DNA from: Halomonas faecis
GTDB taxonomy: Bacteria; Pseudomonadota; Gammaproteobacteria; Pseudomonadales; Halomonadaceae
Length of the DNA stretch: 64,000 nucleotides
Direction of reading: 5' to 3'
Assembly (NCBI RefSeq): GCF_010993975.1
Contig: NZ_JAACZO010000032.1
Span: 62,001-126,000, forward strand
Below, one piece after another: positions 27,036 to 38,639 of this stretch. Under the pieces are notes generated by a model that saw nothing but the letters and a program-made list of their open reading frames with translations, did no database searches and was not told the origin of the DNA. The translations under genes and the position numbers were made by a program. The first letter of the stretch is position 1, and every line of letters starts with the position of its first letter.

Positions 27036-28198
27036 AGTACGTCGATGAATTCCGCGACGGCCGGCTGGCCCGCCGGCTGGCGGCTGCTATCGCCGAGGAA
27101 ACCCGCTCGGATCGTCGCTACCACATCATGGAGTTCTGCGGCGGCCATACCCACGCCATCTCGCGCTACGGGCTGCGCGACCTGCTGCCGGACACCATCC
27201 GCTTCATTCACGGCCCGGGGTGTCCGGTCTGCGTGCTGCCGATCGGCTGCATCGACAATGCCATCGAGATTGCCCGCCATCCCGACACCGTCCTGTGCAC
27301 CTACGGCGACACGCTGCGCGTGCCGGCCTCCGGCGGGATCAGCCTGCTCAAGGCCAAGGCCGCGGGCGCCGACGTGCGCATGGTCTACTCGGCCATGGAT
27401 GCCCTGGCACTGGCGGAGCGCCACCCGGAGCGCGAGGTGGTGTTCTTCGCCATCGGCTTCGAGACCACGACGCCGCCCACGGCGGTGGTGGTCCAGGCGG
27501 CCGAGGCCAGGGGGCTGACCAATTTCAGCGTCTTCTGCAACCACGTCCTCACCCCGGCGGCCATCCAGAACATCCTGGAGTCGCCCGAGGTGCGCGAGCT
27601 GGGCACCGTGCCGCTGGACGCCTTCATCGGTCCCTCCCACGTCTCGGCGGTGATCGGCAGCCGCCCCTACGAGTACTTCGCCGAGGAGTACCAGAAACCG
27701 GTGGTGATCTCCGGCTTCGAACCCCTGGACGTGCTGCAGTCGGTGCTGATGCTGGTACGCCAGCTCAACGAGGGGCGCTTCGAGGTCGAGAACCAGTTCA
27801 TTCGCGCGGTGAACCGCGACGGTAACCGCCAGGCGCAGCGGCGCGTGGCGGAGGTCTTCGAACTGCGCAAGTCCAGCGAGTGGCGGGGGCTGGGCGAAGT
27901 GCCCTACGGCGCCCTGCGAATCCGCGAGCGCTATCGGGACTTCGATGCCGAGCACCGCTTTGCGCTGCGCTACCGCTCGGTGGCGGACGCCAAAGCCTGT
28001 GAGTGCGGCGCCATCCTGCGCGGCCTCAAGCAGCCCTGGGACTGCAAGGTCTTCGGCACGGTGTGCACGCCGGAAAATCCCATCGGCTCGTGCATGGTCT
28101 CGGCGGAAGGGGCGTGCTCGGCCTACTACACCTACGGTCGCTTTCGCGACGGCCGGGCGGGTCAGCCGACTCGGGAGGAAGTGATTCATGTCCAGTAA
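27032..28198 (+). CDS. hypD: Hydrogenase maturation protein HypD
   Basis: A 388-residue iron-sulfur protein that is the scaffold on which the Fe(CN)2CO group is built together with HypC and HypE. Motifs are EFCGGHTHAI, GPGCPVCVLP, FFAIGFETT, and a C-terminal cysteine region (ACECG, FGTVCTP, GSCMVS) that holds the [4Fe-4S] cluster. It overlaps hypC at its start and hypE at its end. Confidence 0.95.
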   Translation: MKYVDEFRDGRLARRLAAAIAEETRSDRRYHIMEFCGGHTHAISRYGLRDLLPDTIRFIHGPGCPVCVLPIGCIDNAIEIARHPDTVLCTYGDTLRVPASGGISLLKAKAAGADVRMVYSAMDALALAERHPEREVVFFAIGFETTTPPTAVVVQAAEARGLTNFSVFCNHVLTPAAIQNILESPEVRELGTVPLDAFIGPSHVSAVIGSRPYEYFAEEYQKPVVISGFEPLDVLQSVLMLVRQLNEGRFEVENQFIRAVNRDGNRQAQRRVAEVFELRKSSEWRGLGEVPYGALRIRERYRDFDAEHRFALRYRSVADAKACECGAILRGLKQPWDCKVFGTVCTPENPIGSCMVSAEGACSAYYTYGRFRDGRAGQPTREEVIHVQ

Positions 28199-29240
28199 CG
28201 TCAAGCCCGGTTACGTGCGGCCGGTGGACTTCCGGCGCGGCATCGTCGACCTCGCCCATGGCGGCGGCGGCCGGGCCATGTCGCAGCTGATCGACGAGCT
28301 GTTCCGGCGCGAGTTCGACAATCCCTGGCTGGACCAGGGCAACGACAACGCCCTGCTGGCGCGTCCCGAGGGGCGGCTGGTCATGGCCACCGACAGCCAT
28401 GTGGTGTCGCCGCTGTTCTTTCCCGGCGGCGATATCGGCAGCCTCTCCGTGCACGGCACGCTCAACGACGTGGCGATGAGCGGGGCGCGTCCCGTGGCGC
28501 TCTCGGCGGGCTTCATCCTGGAGGAGGGCTTTCCCCTGGCGGACCTGCGCCGCATCGTGCAGTCCATGGCGGCGGCGGCGCGCGATGCCGGCGTCCCGGT
28601 GGTGACCGGCGACACCAAGGTAGTGGAGCGCGGCAAGGGCGACGGCGTCTTCATCAACACCACCGGCATCGGGGTGGTGCCGGAAGGCGTCCACCTGTCG
28701 GGCGACCGGGCGCGGCCCGGCGATGCGATCCTGGTCAACGGCACGCTGGGCGATCACGGCGTGGCGATCCTGTCCCAGCGCGAGGGATTGAGCTTCGGCA
28801 CCGGTATCGTCTCGGACAGCGCCGCCCTGCACGGACTGGTGGCAGACATGCTGGCAAACGCGCCGGGGCTGCGCTGTCTGCGGGACCCTACCCGGGGCGG
28901 GCTGGCGGCCACGCTCAACGAGCTGGCCCGGCAGTCGCAGGTCGGCCTGGTGGTCGAGGAAGACGCCCTGCCGGTGCGCGAGGAGGTGAAGGCCGCCTGT
29001 GAGCTGCTGGGGCTGGACCCGCTCTACGTGGCCAACGAGGGCAAGCTGGTGGCGATCTGTCCGTCCGGGGAGGTCGAGGCCGTGCTCGGTGCCCTGCGAG
29101 CGCACCCGCTGGGTCGCGACGCCGCGGTGATCGGCCGGGTGGTGGAGGATCCGCACCACTTTGTGCGGATGGAGACCAGCTTCGGCGGCGCTCGCAACGT
29201 GGACTGGCTGGCCGGTGAACAGCTACCGAGGATCTGTTGA
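28188..29240 (+). CDS. hypE: Carbamoyl dehydratase HypE
   Basis: A 350-residue PurM-like enzyme that dehydrates its carbamoylated C-terminal cysteine to thiocyanate, the source of the cyanide ligands. The essential C-terminus PRIC is intact. Other motifs are LAHGGGGRAM, ATDSHVV, GTLNDVAMSGA and DPTRGGLAATLNE. The start lies inside the hypD end (11-base overlap). Confidence 0.95.
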   Translation: MSSNVKPGYVRPVDFRRGIVDLAHGGGGRAMSQLIDELFRREFDNPWLDQGNDNALLARPEGRLVMATDSHVVSPLFFPGGDIGSLSVHGTLNDVAMSGARPVALSAGFILEEGFPLADLRRIVQSMAAAARDAGVPVVTGDTKVVERGKGDGVFINTTGIGVVPEGVHLSGDRARPGDAILVNGTLGDHGVAILSQREGLSFGTGIVSDSAALHGLVADMLANAPGLRCLRDPTRGGLAATLNELARQSQVGLVVEEDALPVREEVKAACELLGLDPLYVANEGKLVAICPSGEVEAVLGALRAHPLGRDAAVIGRVVEDPHHFVRMETSFGGARNVDWLAGEQLPRIC

Positions 29241-29272
29241 TCTCCCGACAATTAGAGCCGGGCGAGGAAGCC

Positions 29273-31020
29273 ATGCGAATACTGTTTTTGACCCATGCCT
29301 TCAACAGCCTGACCCAGCGGCTCTTCGTGGAGCTGCGCCGGTTGGGGCATGAGGTCTCCGTCGAGTTCGACATCAACGACCGCGTCAGCGAAGAGGCGGT
29401 GGCGCTCTACGCGCCCGACCTGGTGCTGGCACCGTTCCTCAAGCGGGCCATTCCCGAGAGCATCTGGCAGAACCATCTTTGCTGGATCGTTCATCCGGGG
29501 CCGCTGGGCGATCGTGGCCCCTCATCGCTTGACTGGGCCATTGCCGAGAGCGCGCCGCGCTGGGGGGTGACGGTGCTGCAGGCCGAGGCGGCGATGGACG
29601 CCGGCCCGGTGTGGGCTTCAGTGCCGTTCGCCATGCGTCCTGCCACCAAGGGCAGCCTCTATCGCGGCGAAGTGACCGAGGCAGCGGTGCAGGCCGTGCG
29701 CCAGGCGCTGGACAACCTGGCCACGCCGGGCTTCACGCCCCAACGCGCGCCCGTCGGCGCGGATGGCCAGCCCGGCACCTGGCGCCCACTGATGTGCCAG
29801 GCCGAACGCGCCATCGACTGGTCGCGTGACGACACCGCCACGGTGCTGGCGCGCCTGAGCGCGGCGGATGGTCACCCGGGGGTGCTGGACGAGATCGGCG
29901 GTCTGCCGGTCTATCTCCACGCCCCCTGGCCGGAGTCCTCGCTGCGGGGCCAGCCGGGGGAGATCCTGGGCACGCGGGACGGGGCGATCTGTCGGGCCAC
30001 CCTGGATGGCGCCGTCTGGATCACCCACCTGCGCGAGCCCAAGGGCCTCAAACTGCCGGCCACCCAGGTGCTGGGGGAGCGCCTGGCGGGGGTGTCCGAC
30101 GTGCCGCTCGACCCCTTCGCAGTGCCGGCGGGAGAGACCTGGCAGGAGATCCGCTACCGCGAGGCCAACGGCGTCGGCTACCTCTTCTTCGACTTCCACA
30201 ACGGGGCGATGAGTCCCGAGCAGTGCCGCCGTCTGCAACGCGCCTGCGAACGGGCCGATCAGTGCGATACCCGGGTGTTGGTGCTGATGGGCGGACGCGA
30301 CTTCTGGTCCAACGGCATCCATCTCACCCGCATCGAGGCGGACGAACATCCCGCCGAGGCGTCGTGGGAGAACATCCAGGCGATGGACGACCTGACGCGC
30401 ACCCTGATCGAGATGCGCGAGCGCCTGGTGGTGTCGGTCATGCGCGGCAACGCCGGCGCCGGTGGGGTGTTCCTGGCACTGGCCGCCGATCAAGTGTGGG
30501 CCACGCCGGGGGTACTGCTCAACCCGCACTACAAGAACATGGGTAACCTGTACGGCTCCGAATACTGGACCTACCTGCTACCGCGGCGCGTGGGCGAGGA
30601 GGCCGTCGATGACATCCTGGGCAATCGCCTGCCGCTGGGCACCCCGGAGGCGCTGTCGCTGGGGCTGCTGGATGCCGTGCTGGAAAGCCAGGGTGCCGGT
30701 GCCGAGGCCGAGGTGATGAGATGCGCCGAGGCGCTGGCCGGCAATCCGGCCCTGCCGGAACGGATTGCCGCCAAGGCGCGTCATCGTGCAGAGGAGGAGG
30801 CGCATCGTCCCCTGCAGGCGTATCGCGACGAGGAGCTGGCGCGGATGTCGCTGAACTTCTTCGGCTTCGACCCCAGCTATCACGTGGCGCGCTACAGCTT
30901 CGTATGGCGGCGCCCGCACTCGCGCACGCCGCTGCACCTGGCACTGCATCGCAGTCGGAAAGTGCGCAGTGGGAAGGGAGAGTGCCAGGGCATGGGCACG
31001 TTGGGAGCGGAGTCATCCGT

Positions 31021-31024
<4 letters not shown>
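29273..31024 (+). CDS. hypX: HypX/HoxX, CO-ligand-forming hydrogenase maturation enzyme
   Basis: A 583-residue two-domain protein. The N-terminal half resembles formyl-tetrahydrofolate hydrolase/transferase (FLTHAFNSLTQRLF, WIVHPGPLGDRGPSSLDWAI). The C-terminal half is a crotonase-like domain (FDFHNGAMS, VLMGGRDFWSNGIHL, GNAGAGGVF). HypX is reported to make the active-site CO from the formyl group of N10-formyl-THF, which matters for aerobic maturation. The ATG at 29273 has GAGGAAG upstream; a TTG overlapping the hypE stop is less likely. It ends with an ATGA overlap to hoxA. Confidence 0.9.
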
Positions 31025-32519
<1,495 letters not shown>

Positions 32520-32523
<4 letters not shown>

Positions 32524-33542
32524 AAGGGCATCACGATGGTGAAGCACTCAGTGTACTGTGGCTGCAGTCCGGCGGTTGCGGAGGATGCAGCATGTCGCTG
32601 TTGTGCGCCGACAGCAGCGATCTCTTTGCCGACCTGACGGATGCCGGTATCGACCTACTGTGGCATCCGGCCTTCAGCGAGCAGAGCGGCCAGCAGGCCC
32701 ACGAGCTATTGCTGGCTTGCCTCAATGGAGAGCAGCGCCTCGACGTGCTGTGTCTGGAGGGAGCCGTCATGTGTGGCCCCGAAGGAACGGGGCTGTTCCA
32801 TGTCCTGGCTGGCACCGGGCGGCCCATGATGGAGTGGGTGCGGGAGCTGGCCGAGGTGGCGCGCTACACGGTGGCGGTGGGAAGTTGCGCGGCGTTCGGT
32901 GGCGTGTCCGCCGTGGGGCATCAGCCCGGTGATGTCACCGGGCTGCAGTTCGAAGGGGAGCTGGCTGGCGGGCTTCTGGGGCCGGCCTATGCTGCCGGTA
33001 GCGGCATGCCGGTGATCAACATTGCCGGTTGTCCCACCCATCCGGGCTGGATTCTGGAAACGCTGTCGAACCTGGCGCTGGGGGAAATGGGTGAGGCGTC
33101 GCTCGATGCGCTGCATCGCCCGCGCTTCTATGCCGACCACCTGGTGCACCACGGCTGCGCGCGCAACGAATTCTATGAGTTCAAGGCCAGCGCCGAGGTG
33201 CCCGGCGACCTAGGCTGCCTGATGGAGCACCTGGGCTGCAAGGGCACCCAGGCGCATGCGGACTGCAATCTGCGTGCCTGGAACGGCGAGGGCTCCTGCC
33301 TGCGGGGTGGCTATCCCTGCGTGGCCTGCACGGAGCCGGGGTTCGAGCAGCCGGCCCATGCGGTTTGGCAGACTCCCAAGGTGGCGGGGATTCCGGTCGG
33401 CCTGCCGACGGATATGCCCAAGGCATGGTTCGTGGCACTGGCCGCCCTGTCGAAGTCTGCCATGCCCCGCCGCCTCAAGGAGAATGCCGTGACCGACCGT
33501 CGTCGCCTGATCCCCCATGTCAGCAAGACCGACTCATCATGA
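32520..33542 (+). CDS. hoxB: Regulatory (H2-sensing) hydrogenase small subunit HoxB/HupU
   Basis: A 340-residue small subunit without a Tat leader or C-terminal anchor, as expected for the soluble cytoplasmic H2 sensor (group 2b). The proximal cluster motif is SGGCGGCSMS (C20, C23). SCAAFGG, AGCPTHP, HHGCARNEFYEFK, HLGCKG and YPCVACTEPGF give the remaining cluster ligands. It overlaps hoxA by ATGA. With HoxC it binds H2 and controls the HoxJ kinase. Confidence 0.93.
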
Positions 33543-34993
33543 GCCGCCGTATCGTTGCCGGGCCGTTCAACCGCGTGGAGGGGGATCTGGAGATTACCCT
33601 TGACGTGGCGGATGGCAGGGTCCGACGGGCGTATGTCAATTCGCCTCTGTTTCGCGGTATCGAACGCGCCATGCTGGATCGCCCCGCCCTGGATGCACTT
33701 TTCTATGCGCCCCGCATCTGCGGCATCTGCTCGGTGTCTCAGTCGGTGGCCGCGGCCGACGCCCTGGCCGAGGTGGCCGGGGTCGAGCCCCCCTGCAATG
33801 CCGAGCTGGCGCGCAACCTGCTGCTGGCCAATGAGAACCTTGCCGACCATCTGACCCATTTCTATCTCTTCTTCATGCCGGATTTCGCCCGGGAGGAGTA
33901 CGCGGCCGAGCCCTGGTTCGGAGAGATTCGCCAGCGCTTCCAGGCCGTCAAGGGCACGGCCACGGCGGATGCCGTGCCGGCCCGCGCGCGTTTCCTGCAT
34001 CTCATGGGCTACCTGGGCGGCAAGTGGCCACATACCATGAGCCTGCAGCCGGGCGGTACGACGCGAGCCATCGAGCGCGGTGAGAAGGCCAGACTGCTGG
34101 GGGTGATTCGAGAGTTTCGGCGCTGGCTCGAGCGCCACTTCTTCGGCGATACCCTGGAGAGTTTTGCTGGCTTGAGTTCTCAGTCGCAGTTGGAGCGCTG
34201 GCTCGTCCAGGCGGCGCCGTCACGCTCGGATCTGGGGCGTTTCCTGAGGCTAGCCGAGGCGTTGGACCTGGCGTCGTTGGGACGCGGACCGGATCGGTAT
34301 CTCAGCTACGGCACTTATCGCGAGGCAGGGCAACTGCTGTTTCCAAGGGGAGTATGGAGCGAGGGCATGGTGCATCCCTTGCGCCTCGACCAGGTGACTG
34401 AGGATAGCGCCCACGCCTGGATGTCAGGCGGATCGCGGTCGCTGCCACCCCATCAGGGTGTTACCGAGCCCGATGTTCATGGCACGACGGATGCCTATAC
34501 TTGGTGCAAGGCGCCGCGCCTGGAAGGCATGACGATGGAAACCGGGGCACTGTCTCGGCAACTGGTCAGCGGGCATCCGCTGGCTGTCGATATGGTGTGC
34601 GACTCGGGTGGCAATGTCCGCAATCGGGTGGTGGCAAGGGCGCTGGAGCTGGCGCAGGTGTTGCCGCTGATGGAGCGCTGGGTCAAGGCGCTCGACCCCG
34701 AAGGGCCTTTCCGGGTTACCCTCCCGGAGACTCTGGAGGGCCAGGGCATCGGCCTGGTCGAGGCGGCGCGTGGCAGTCTGGGGCACTGGGTCACCATCGA
34801 GGCGGGGAAGATCCGTCGCTACCAGATCATTGCCCCGACTACCTGGAACTTCTCGCCCAGAGATCGCGATGCTATTCCCGGCCCGCTGGAGCAGGCACTG
34901 GTGGGCGTAACGGCTAGCGGAAGTGACGGTGGCGTTGCCGTTCAGCACGTGGTGCGTTCGTTCGATCCCTGTATGTCGTGCACGGTACATTGA
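33539..34993 (+). CDS. hoxC: Regulatory hydrogenase large subunit HoxC/HupV
   Basis: A 484-residue sensor large subunit. Nickel ligands are in RICGIC (C61, C64) and DPCMSCTVH (C478, C481). The protein ends exactly at that final His, so it has no cleavable extension and needs no endopeptidase; this is diagnostic of regulatory hydrogenases and contrasts with HybC. It is coupled to hoxB by an ATGA overlap. Confidence 0.94.
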   Translation: MSRRIVAGPFNRVEGDLEITLDVADGRVRRAYVNSPLFRGIERAMLDRPALDALFYAPRICGICSVSQSVAAADALAEVAGVEPPCNAELARNLLLANENLADHLTHFYLFFMPDFAREEYAAEPWFGEIRQRFQAVKGTATADAVPARARFLHLMGYLGGKWPHTMSLQPGGTTRAIERGEKARLLGVIREFRRWLERHFFGDTLESFAGLSSQSQLERWLVQAAPSRSDLGRFLRLAEALDLASLGRGPDRYLSYGTYREAGQLLFPRGVWSEGMVHPLRLDQVTEDSAHAWMSGGSRSLPPHQGVTEPDVHGTTDAYTWCKAPRLEGMTMETGALSRQLVSGHPLAVDMVCDSGGNVRNRVVARALELAQVLPLMERWVKALDPEGPFRVTLPETLEGQGIGLVEAARGSLGHWVTIEAGKIRRYQIIAPTTWNFSPRDRDAIPGPLEQALVGVTASGSDGGVAVQHVVRSFDPCMSCTVH

Positions 34994-35008
34994 AGGATTG
35001 GTAATCCC

Positions 35009-36406
35009 ATGAGTCGTCACAACGATGGTCGTAGCGAAGGCAATGAGCAGCCATACGGGGATTGCCCGAGTGCGATGCCGCATCAGGTCGAAGCGGAGGA
35101 GTGGACCGAGAACGCCTGGATGGAAGTGATCCAACGGATGGATGAGGTCTACCGCGAGTTGCTGGATAATGAGACGGCCCTGGAGGAGAAGAATCGCGAA
35201 CTGGAGCAGTCACAGAGCTTCATGTTGAGCGTGCTGGCGGCGATGTCCGATATTCTCCTAGTGTGTGATCGTCGGGGACATATCAGCCAGGTCAATCGGG
35301 CCTTTATGGATCTGGTCGGCATGACCGAGCGAGAACTGATCGGTCAGCCGCTGTCAGCGATGCTGGGCGATGAGGCGTCACGTGCGCGACTCTGCCAGCC
35401 GACGCGCTTTCGTCGCGCCCACGACGAGCCCATCCACGACTGCGAAGTGAGCTTTTGCTCACCCAGCTCGCCCGATCCTCGACCAGTGGCCGTTAACTGT
35501 TCTCCTCTGCTCGATGCATCACGACGAGTGACCGGCATGGTCATCGTCGGCCGTCCCGTGGGTGAGCTTCGCCAGGCCTACCAGGCGCTCAACGACGCAC
35601 ATCAGTCGCTCAAGAGGACGCAGCAGCAGCTGGTGCAGAGCGAGAAACTCGCCTCCCTGGGGCAACTGGTCGCCGGGGTCGCCCATGAGCTGAACAACCC
35701 GATCGGCTTCGTGCTGGGCAATGTATTCGCTTTGCGGCGCTACACGGAGCGGATCATGTGCTACCTGGAGGCGGTGCATCGGCAGGCTCCACTGGATGAG
35801 CTTCACCGGCTGCGCACGGAGCTGCGCATCGATCACCTCCTTGCCGACCTGCCTTCACTGGTCGAAGGCACCGTGGAAGGGGCGGAGCGCACCCAGGATA
35901 TCGTCGATGCCCTCAAGCGGTTCTCGGCGTCGGATGAGCGGCTCGACCAGTTCGTTGATCTTTCCCAGGTGGTGGCACGCTCCCTGCACTGGGTCGAGCG
36001 TGCCACCCCCAGGCGGCTCGATATGAGCAATGACCTGCCGGAGACTCTGGTCGTGCACGGTTCGGAAAGTCAGCTCCAGCAGGTGGTCATCAATCTCTTG
36101 AACAATGCTCTCGATGCGATGCAGGAGAGTCCTCAGCCACGCCTATGCATCAGCGGCGAGGTGCAGGACGGCCTGGTCACCGTCCGTTTTCACGATGACG
36201 GCCCGGGCGTTGATCCCAGTGTGATGGGCAGGATCTTCGATCCTTTCTTTACCACTAAGCCCGTCGGTAGCGGCACCGGCCTGGGCCTATCGGTGAGCTA
36301 TGGCATCGTCGACCGCCACGGCGGCCGCCTCGAGGTGGACAATCACCCGCAAGGCGGTGCCGTCTTTCGCTTGACGCTGCCCGCGGCTCGTTCGGAAGGG
36401 CCGTGA
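35009..36406 (+). CDS. hoxJ: H2-signalling histidine kinase HoxJ/HupT
   Basis: A 465-residue soluble kinase. After about 70 variable residues comes a PAS domain (SVLAAMSDILLVCDRRGHI onward), then a HisKA box VAHELNNPIGF with phosphoacceptor H226, and a HATPase domain (NLLNNALDAM, DDGPGV, GTGLGLSVSYGIV). No membrane helix is present, as expected for a kinase that docks on HoxBC. In relatives the kinase keeps HoxA phosphorylated, and inactive, without H2. Its stop codon overlaps the start of the lon-tail remnant. Confidence 0.92.
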   Translation: MSRHNDGRSEGNEQPYGDCPSAMPHQVEAEEWTENAWMEVIQRMDEVYRELLDNETALEEKNRELEQSQSFMLSVLAAMSDILLVCDRRGHISQVNRAFMDLVGMTERELIGQPLSAMLGDEASRARLCQPTRFRRAHDEPIHDCEVSFCSPSSPDPRPVAVNCSPLLDASRRVTGMVIVGRPVGELRQAYQALNDAHQSLKRTQQQLVQSEKLASLGQLVAGVAHELNNPIGFVLGNVFALRRYTERIMCYLEAVHRQAPLDELHRLRTELRIDHLLADLPSLVEGTVEGAERTQDIVDALKRFSASDERLDQFVDLSQVVARSLHWVERATPRRLDMSNDLPETLVVHGSESQLQQVVINLLNNALDAMQESPQPRLCISGEVQDGLVTVRFHDDGPGVDPSVMGRIFDPFFTTKPVGSGTGLGLSVSYGIVDRHGGRLEVDNHPQGGAVFRLTLPAARSEGP

Positions 36407-36459
36407 CTTTGCACTTCACCAAGCGCTACCGGGACATGGCCAAGGTGGTGTTCGGGTGA
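36403..36459 (+). pseudogene. Remnant of a lon 3' end
   Basis: Nineteen in-frame codons read VTLHFTKRYRDMAKVVFG and a stop. They align without gaps to the last 19 codons of lon (14049-14105): 47 of 57 bases and 13 of 18 residues are identical. The frame begins inside the hoxJ stop codon; there is no start codon or ribosome site of its own. It marks the distal edge of the hydrogenase island. Confidence 0.85.
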
Positions 36460-36721
36460 CCGGCTGCGCCGGAGCGGTAAGCCATAAGCTTGAAGCTGAA
36501 AGAGTCACCCAGCAGCAAGCGTCAAACAGGGCTGTTGCGGTGGGACATGATGAGCGGCGCCGGGAAAGCCGCGTTTCCCCACTCGCCCTGCTGGTTGTTG
36601 CGCTCCTGCCTTCTGGCATGCCCGCGCCGCTCGTGCCAGAATCGGTGGTCCGACTGGACACTAGACCGTTAGGTCATTCATGAATGGCCCGAGGCGGCGT
36701 GACTGAGCACGAGAGGACACC
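36460..36721. other. Intergenic region before ilvD with repeat fragment
   Basis: After the lon remnant, about 36469-36510 matches the AGCTTGAAG repeat family (GCCATAAGCTTGAAGCT is shared with 45710-45726). The rest has no convincing gene or promoter. A short open frame at 36456-36683 has repeat-derived composition and no ribosome site. GAGAGGA precedes the ilvD ATG. Confidence 0.6.
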
Positions 36722-38566
36722 ATGCCCGAGTATCGTTCCCGCACCACCACCGCCGGCCGCAACATGGCCGGCGCCCGCGCCCTGTGGCGCGCCACCGGCA
36801 TGAAGGACGACGACTTCCATAAGCCGATCGTCGCCGTGGCCAACTCCTTCACCCAGTTCGTGCCCGGCCACGTACACCTGAAGGACATGGGGCAACTGGT
36901 GGCCCGCGAGATCGAGAAGGCCGGCGGAGTGGCCAAGGAGTTCAACACCATCGCCGTGGACGACGGCATCGCCATGGGCCACGACGGCATGCTCTACTCG
37001 CTGCCCAGCCGCGACATCATTGCCGACAGCGTCGAGTACATGGTCAACGCCCACTGCGCCGATGCCCTGGTGTGCATCTCCAACTGCGACAAGATCACCC
37101 CGGGGATGCTGATGGCGGCCATGCGCCTCAACGTGCCCACCATCTTCGTTTCCGGCGGGCCCATGGAAGCCGGCAAGACCAAGCTGCTCGACCACGGCCT
37201 CGACTTGGTGGACGCCATGGTGATGGCCGCCGACGACAGCGTCGACGACGCCACCCTGGCCGAGGTGGAGCGCAGCGCCTGCCCCACCTGCGGCAGCTGC
37301 TCGGGCATGTTCACCGCCAATTCCATGAACTGCCTCACCGAGGCGCTGGGCCTGGCGCTGCCCGGCAACGGCACCATGCTCGCCACCCATGCCGATCGTC
37401 GCCGGCTGTTCGAGAGCGCCGGCCACCGCATCGTCGAGCTGGCCAAGCGCGTCTACGAAGGCGACGAAGCCCACCTGCTGCCACGTGCCATCGGCTCCAG
37501 GGCGGCGTTTGGCAACGCCATGACGCTCGACATCGCCATGGGCGGCTCCACCAACACCATCCTGCACCTGCTGGCCGCCGCCCAGGAGGCGGAGATCGAT
37601 TTCACCATGGCCGACATCGACCGCCTGTCGCGGGAGGTGCCGCAGCTGTGCAAGGTGGCGCCCAACACCCAGCAGTACCACATCGAGGACGTGCACCGCG
37701 CCGGCGGCATCATGGCGATTCTCGGCGAACTCGACCGCGCCGGCGTGCTGGATACCCGGGTGCCCACCGTTTACGGCGACACCCTGAAGGCGGCGCTGGA
37801 CGAGTGGGACATCATGCGCTCGCCGAGCCCCGAGGTAGTGGAGTTCTTCAAGGCGGGCCCCGGCGGCGTTCCCACCCAGACGGCCTTCTCGCAGAGCGCC
37901 CGCTGGCCGAGCCTCGACGGCGACCGCGCCACCGGCTGCGTGCGCGACCTGGAGCACGCCTTCTCCAGGCAGGGCGGCCTGGCCGTGCTCTACGGCAACA
38001 TCGCCCGCGATGGCTGTGTGGTGAAGACAGCCGGCGTCGACGATTCGATCCTCGTCTTCGAGGGCCCGGCCCATGTGGTCGAATCCCAGGACCAGGCCGT
38101 GGAGCACATCCTCGGTGGCCAGGTGAAGGAAGGCGAGGTGGTCGTCATTCGCTACGAGGGCCCCAAGGGTGGGCCGGGCATGCAGGAGATGCTCTACCCG
38201 ACCTCGTACCTGAAATCCAAGGGGCTGGGCAAGGCGTGTGCGCTGCTCACCGACGGGCGCTTCTCCGGCGGCACCTCCGGGCTTTCCATCGGCCACGTCT
38301 CGCCGGAAGCGGGAGCGGGCGGCGCCATCGGCCTGGTCGAGAGCGGCGACACCATTCGCATCGACATTCCCAATCGCACCATCGACGTCCAGCTTTCCGA
38401 CGACGAGCTCGCGGCGCGTCGCGAGGCGATGGAGGCGAGGGGCAAAGATGCCTGGAAGCCCGCCATTCAGCGTGATCGCAAGGTGTCGGCAGCGCTCAAG
38501 GCCTATGCTCTGCTGGCCACCTCTGCCGACAAGGGTGCGGTTCGCGACCTCACCAAGCTCGATTAG
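36722..38566 (+). CDS. ilvD: Dihydroxy-acid dehydratase
   Basis: A 614-residue iron-sulfur enzyme of valine, isoleucine and pantothenate synthesis, converting 2,3-dihydroxy acids to 2-keto acids. Cluster and substrate motifs are [15 protein letters not shown] and [32 protein letters not shown] lies near the C-terminus. It has the full length of the E. coli-type enzyme. It is monocistronic, between the hydrogenase island and an oxidoreductase gene. Confidence 0.95.
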   Translation: MPEYRSRTTTAGRNMAGARALWRATGMKDDDFHKPIVAVANSFTQFVPGHVHLKDMGQLVAREIEKAGGVAKEFNTIAVDDGIAMGHDGMLYSLPSRDIIADSVEYMVNAHCADALVCISNCDKITPGMLMAAMRLNVPTIFVSGGPMEAGKTKLLDHGLDLVDAMVMAADDSVDDATLAEVERSACPTCGSCSGMFTANSMNCLTEALGLALPGNGTMLATHADRRRLFESAGHRIVELAKRVYEGDEAHLLPRAIGSRAAFGNAMTLDIAMGGSTNTILHLLAAAQEAEIDFTMADIDRLSREVPQLCKVAPNTQQYHIEDVHRAGGIMAILGELDRAGVLDTRVPTVYGDTLKAALDEWDIMRSPSPEVVEFFKAGPGGVPTQTAFSQSARWPSLDGDRATGCVRDLEHAFSRQGGLAVLYGNIARDGCVVKTAGVDDSILVFEGPAHVVESQDQAVEHILGGQVKEGEVVVIRYEGPKGGPGMQEMLYPTSYLKSKGLGKACALLTDGRFSGGTSGLSIGHVSPEAGAGGAIGLVESGDTIRIDIPNRTIDVQLSDDELAARREAMEARGKDAWKPAIQRDRKVSAALKAYALLATSADKGAVRDLTKLD

Positions 38567-38612
38567 AGAATGTTTACATCATCAGGAAGGCAGTAGCCCG
38601 TAAATATTCTCT
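38565..38612. repeat. Long-armed inverted repeat after ilvD
   Basis: AGAGAATGTTTAC (38565-38577) and GTAAATATTCTCT (38600-38612) form a 13-bp stem with one G-T pair around a 22-base loop. The left arm begins at the ilvD stop codon. It is AT-rich against a GC-rich background. It may be a terminator, although it lacks a T-run, or an operator for the next gene. Confidence 0.6.
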
Positions 38613-38639
38613 GAATTTCGTCGGCAGGGCAGCAACGAT

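Noticed and set aside
36456-36683. Short open frame of 75 codons after the lon remnant
   Set aside because: It starts in repeat sequence, has no ribosome site and no similarity I recognise.
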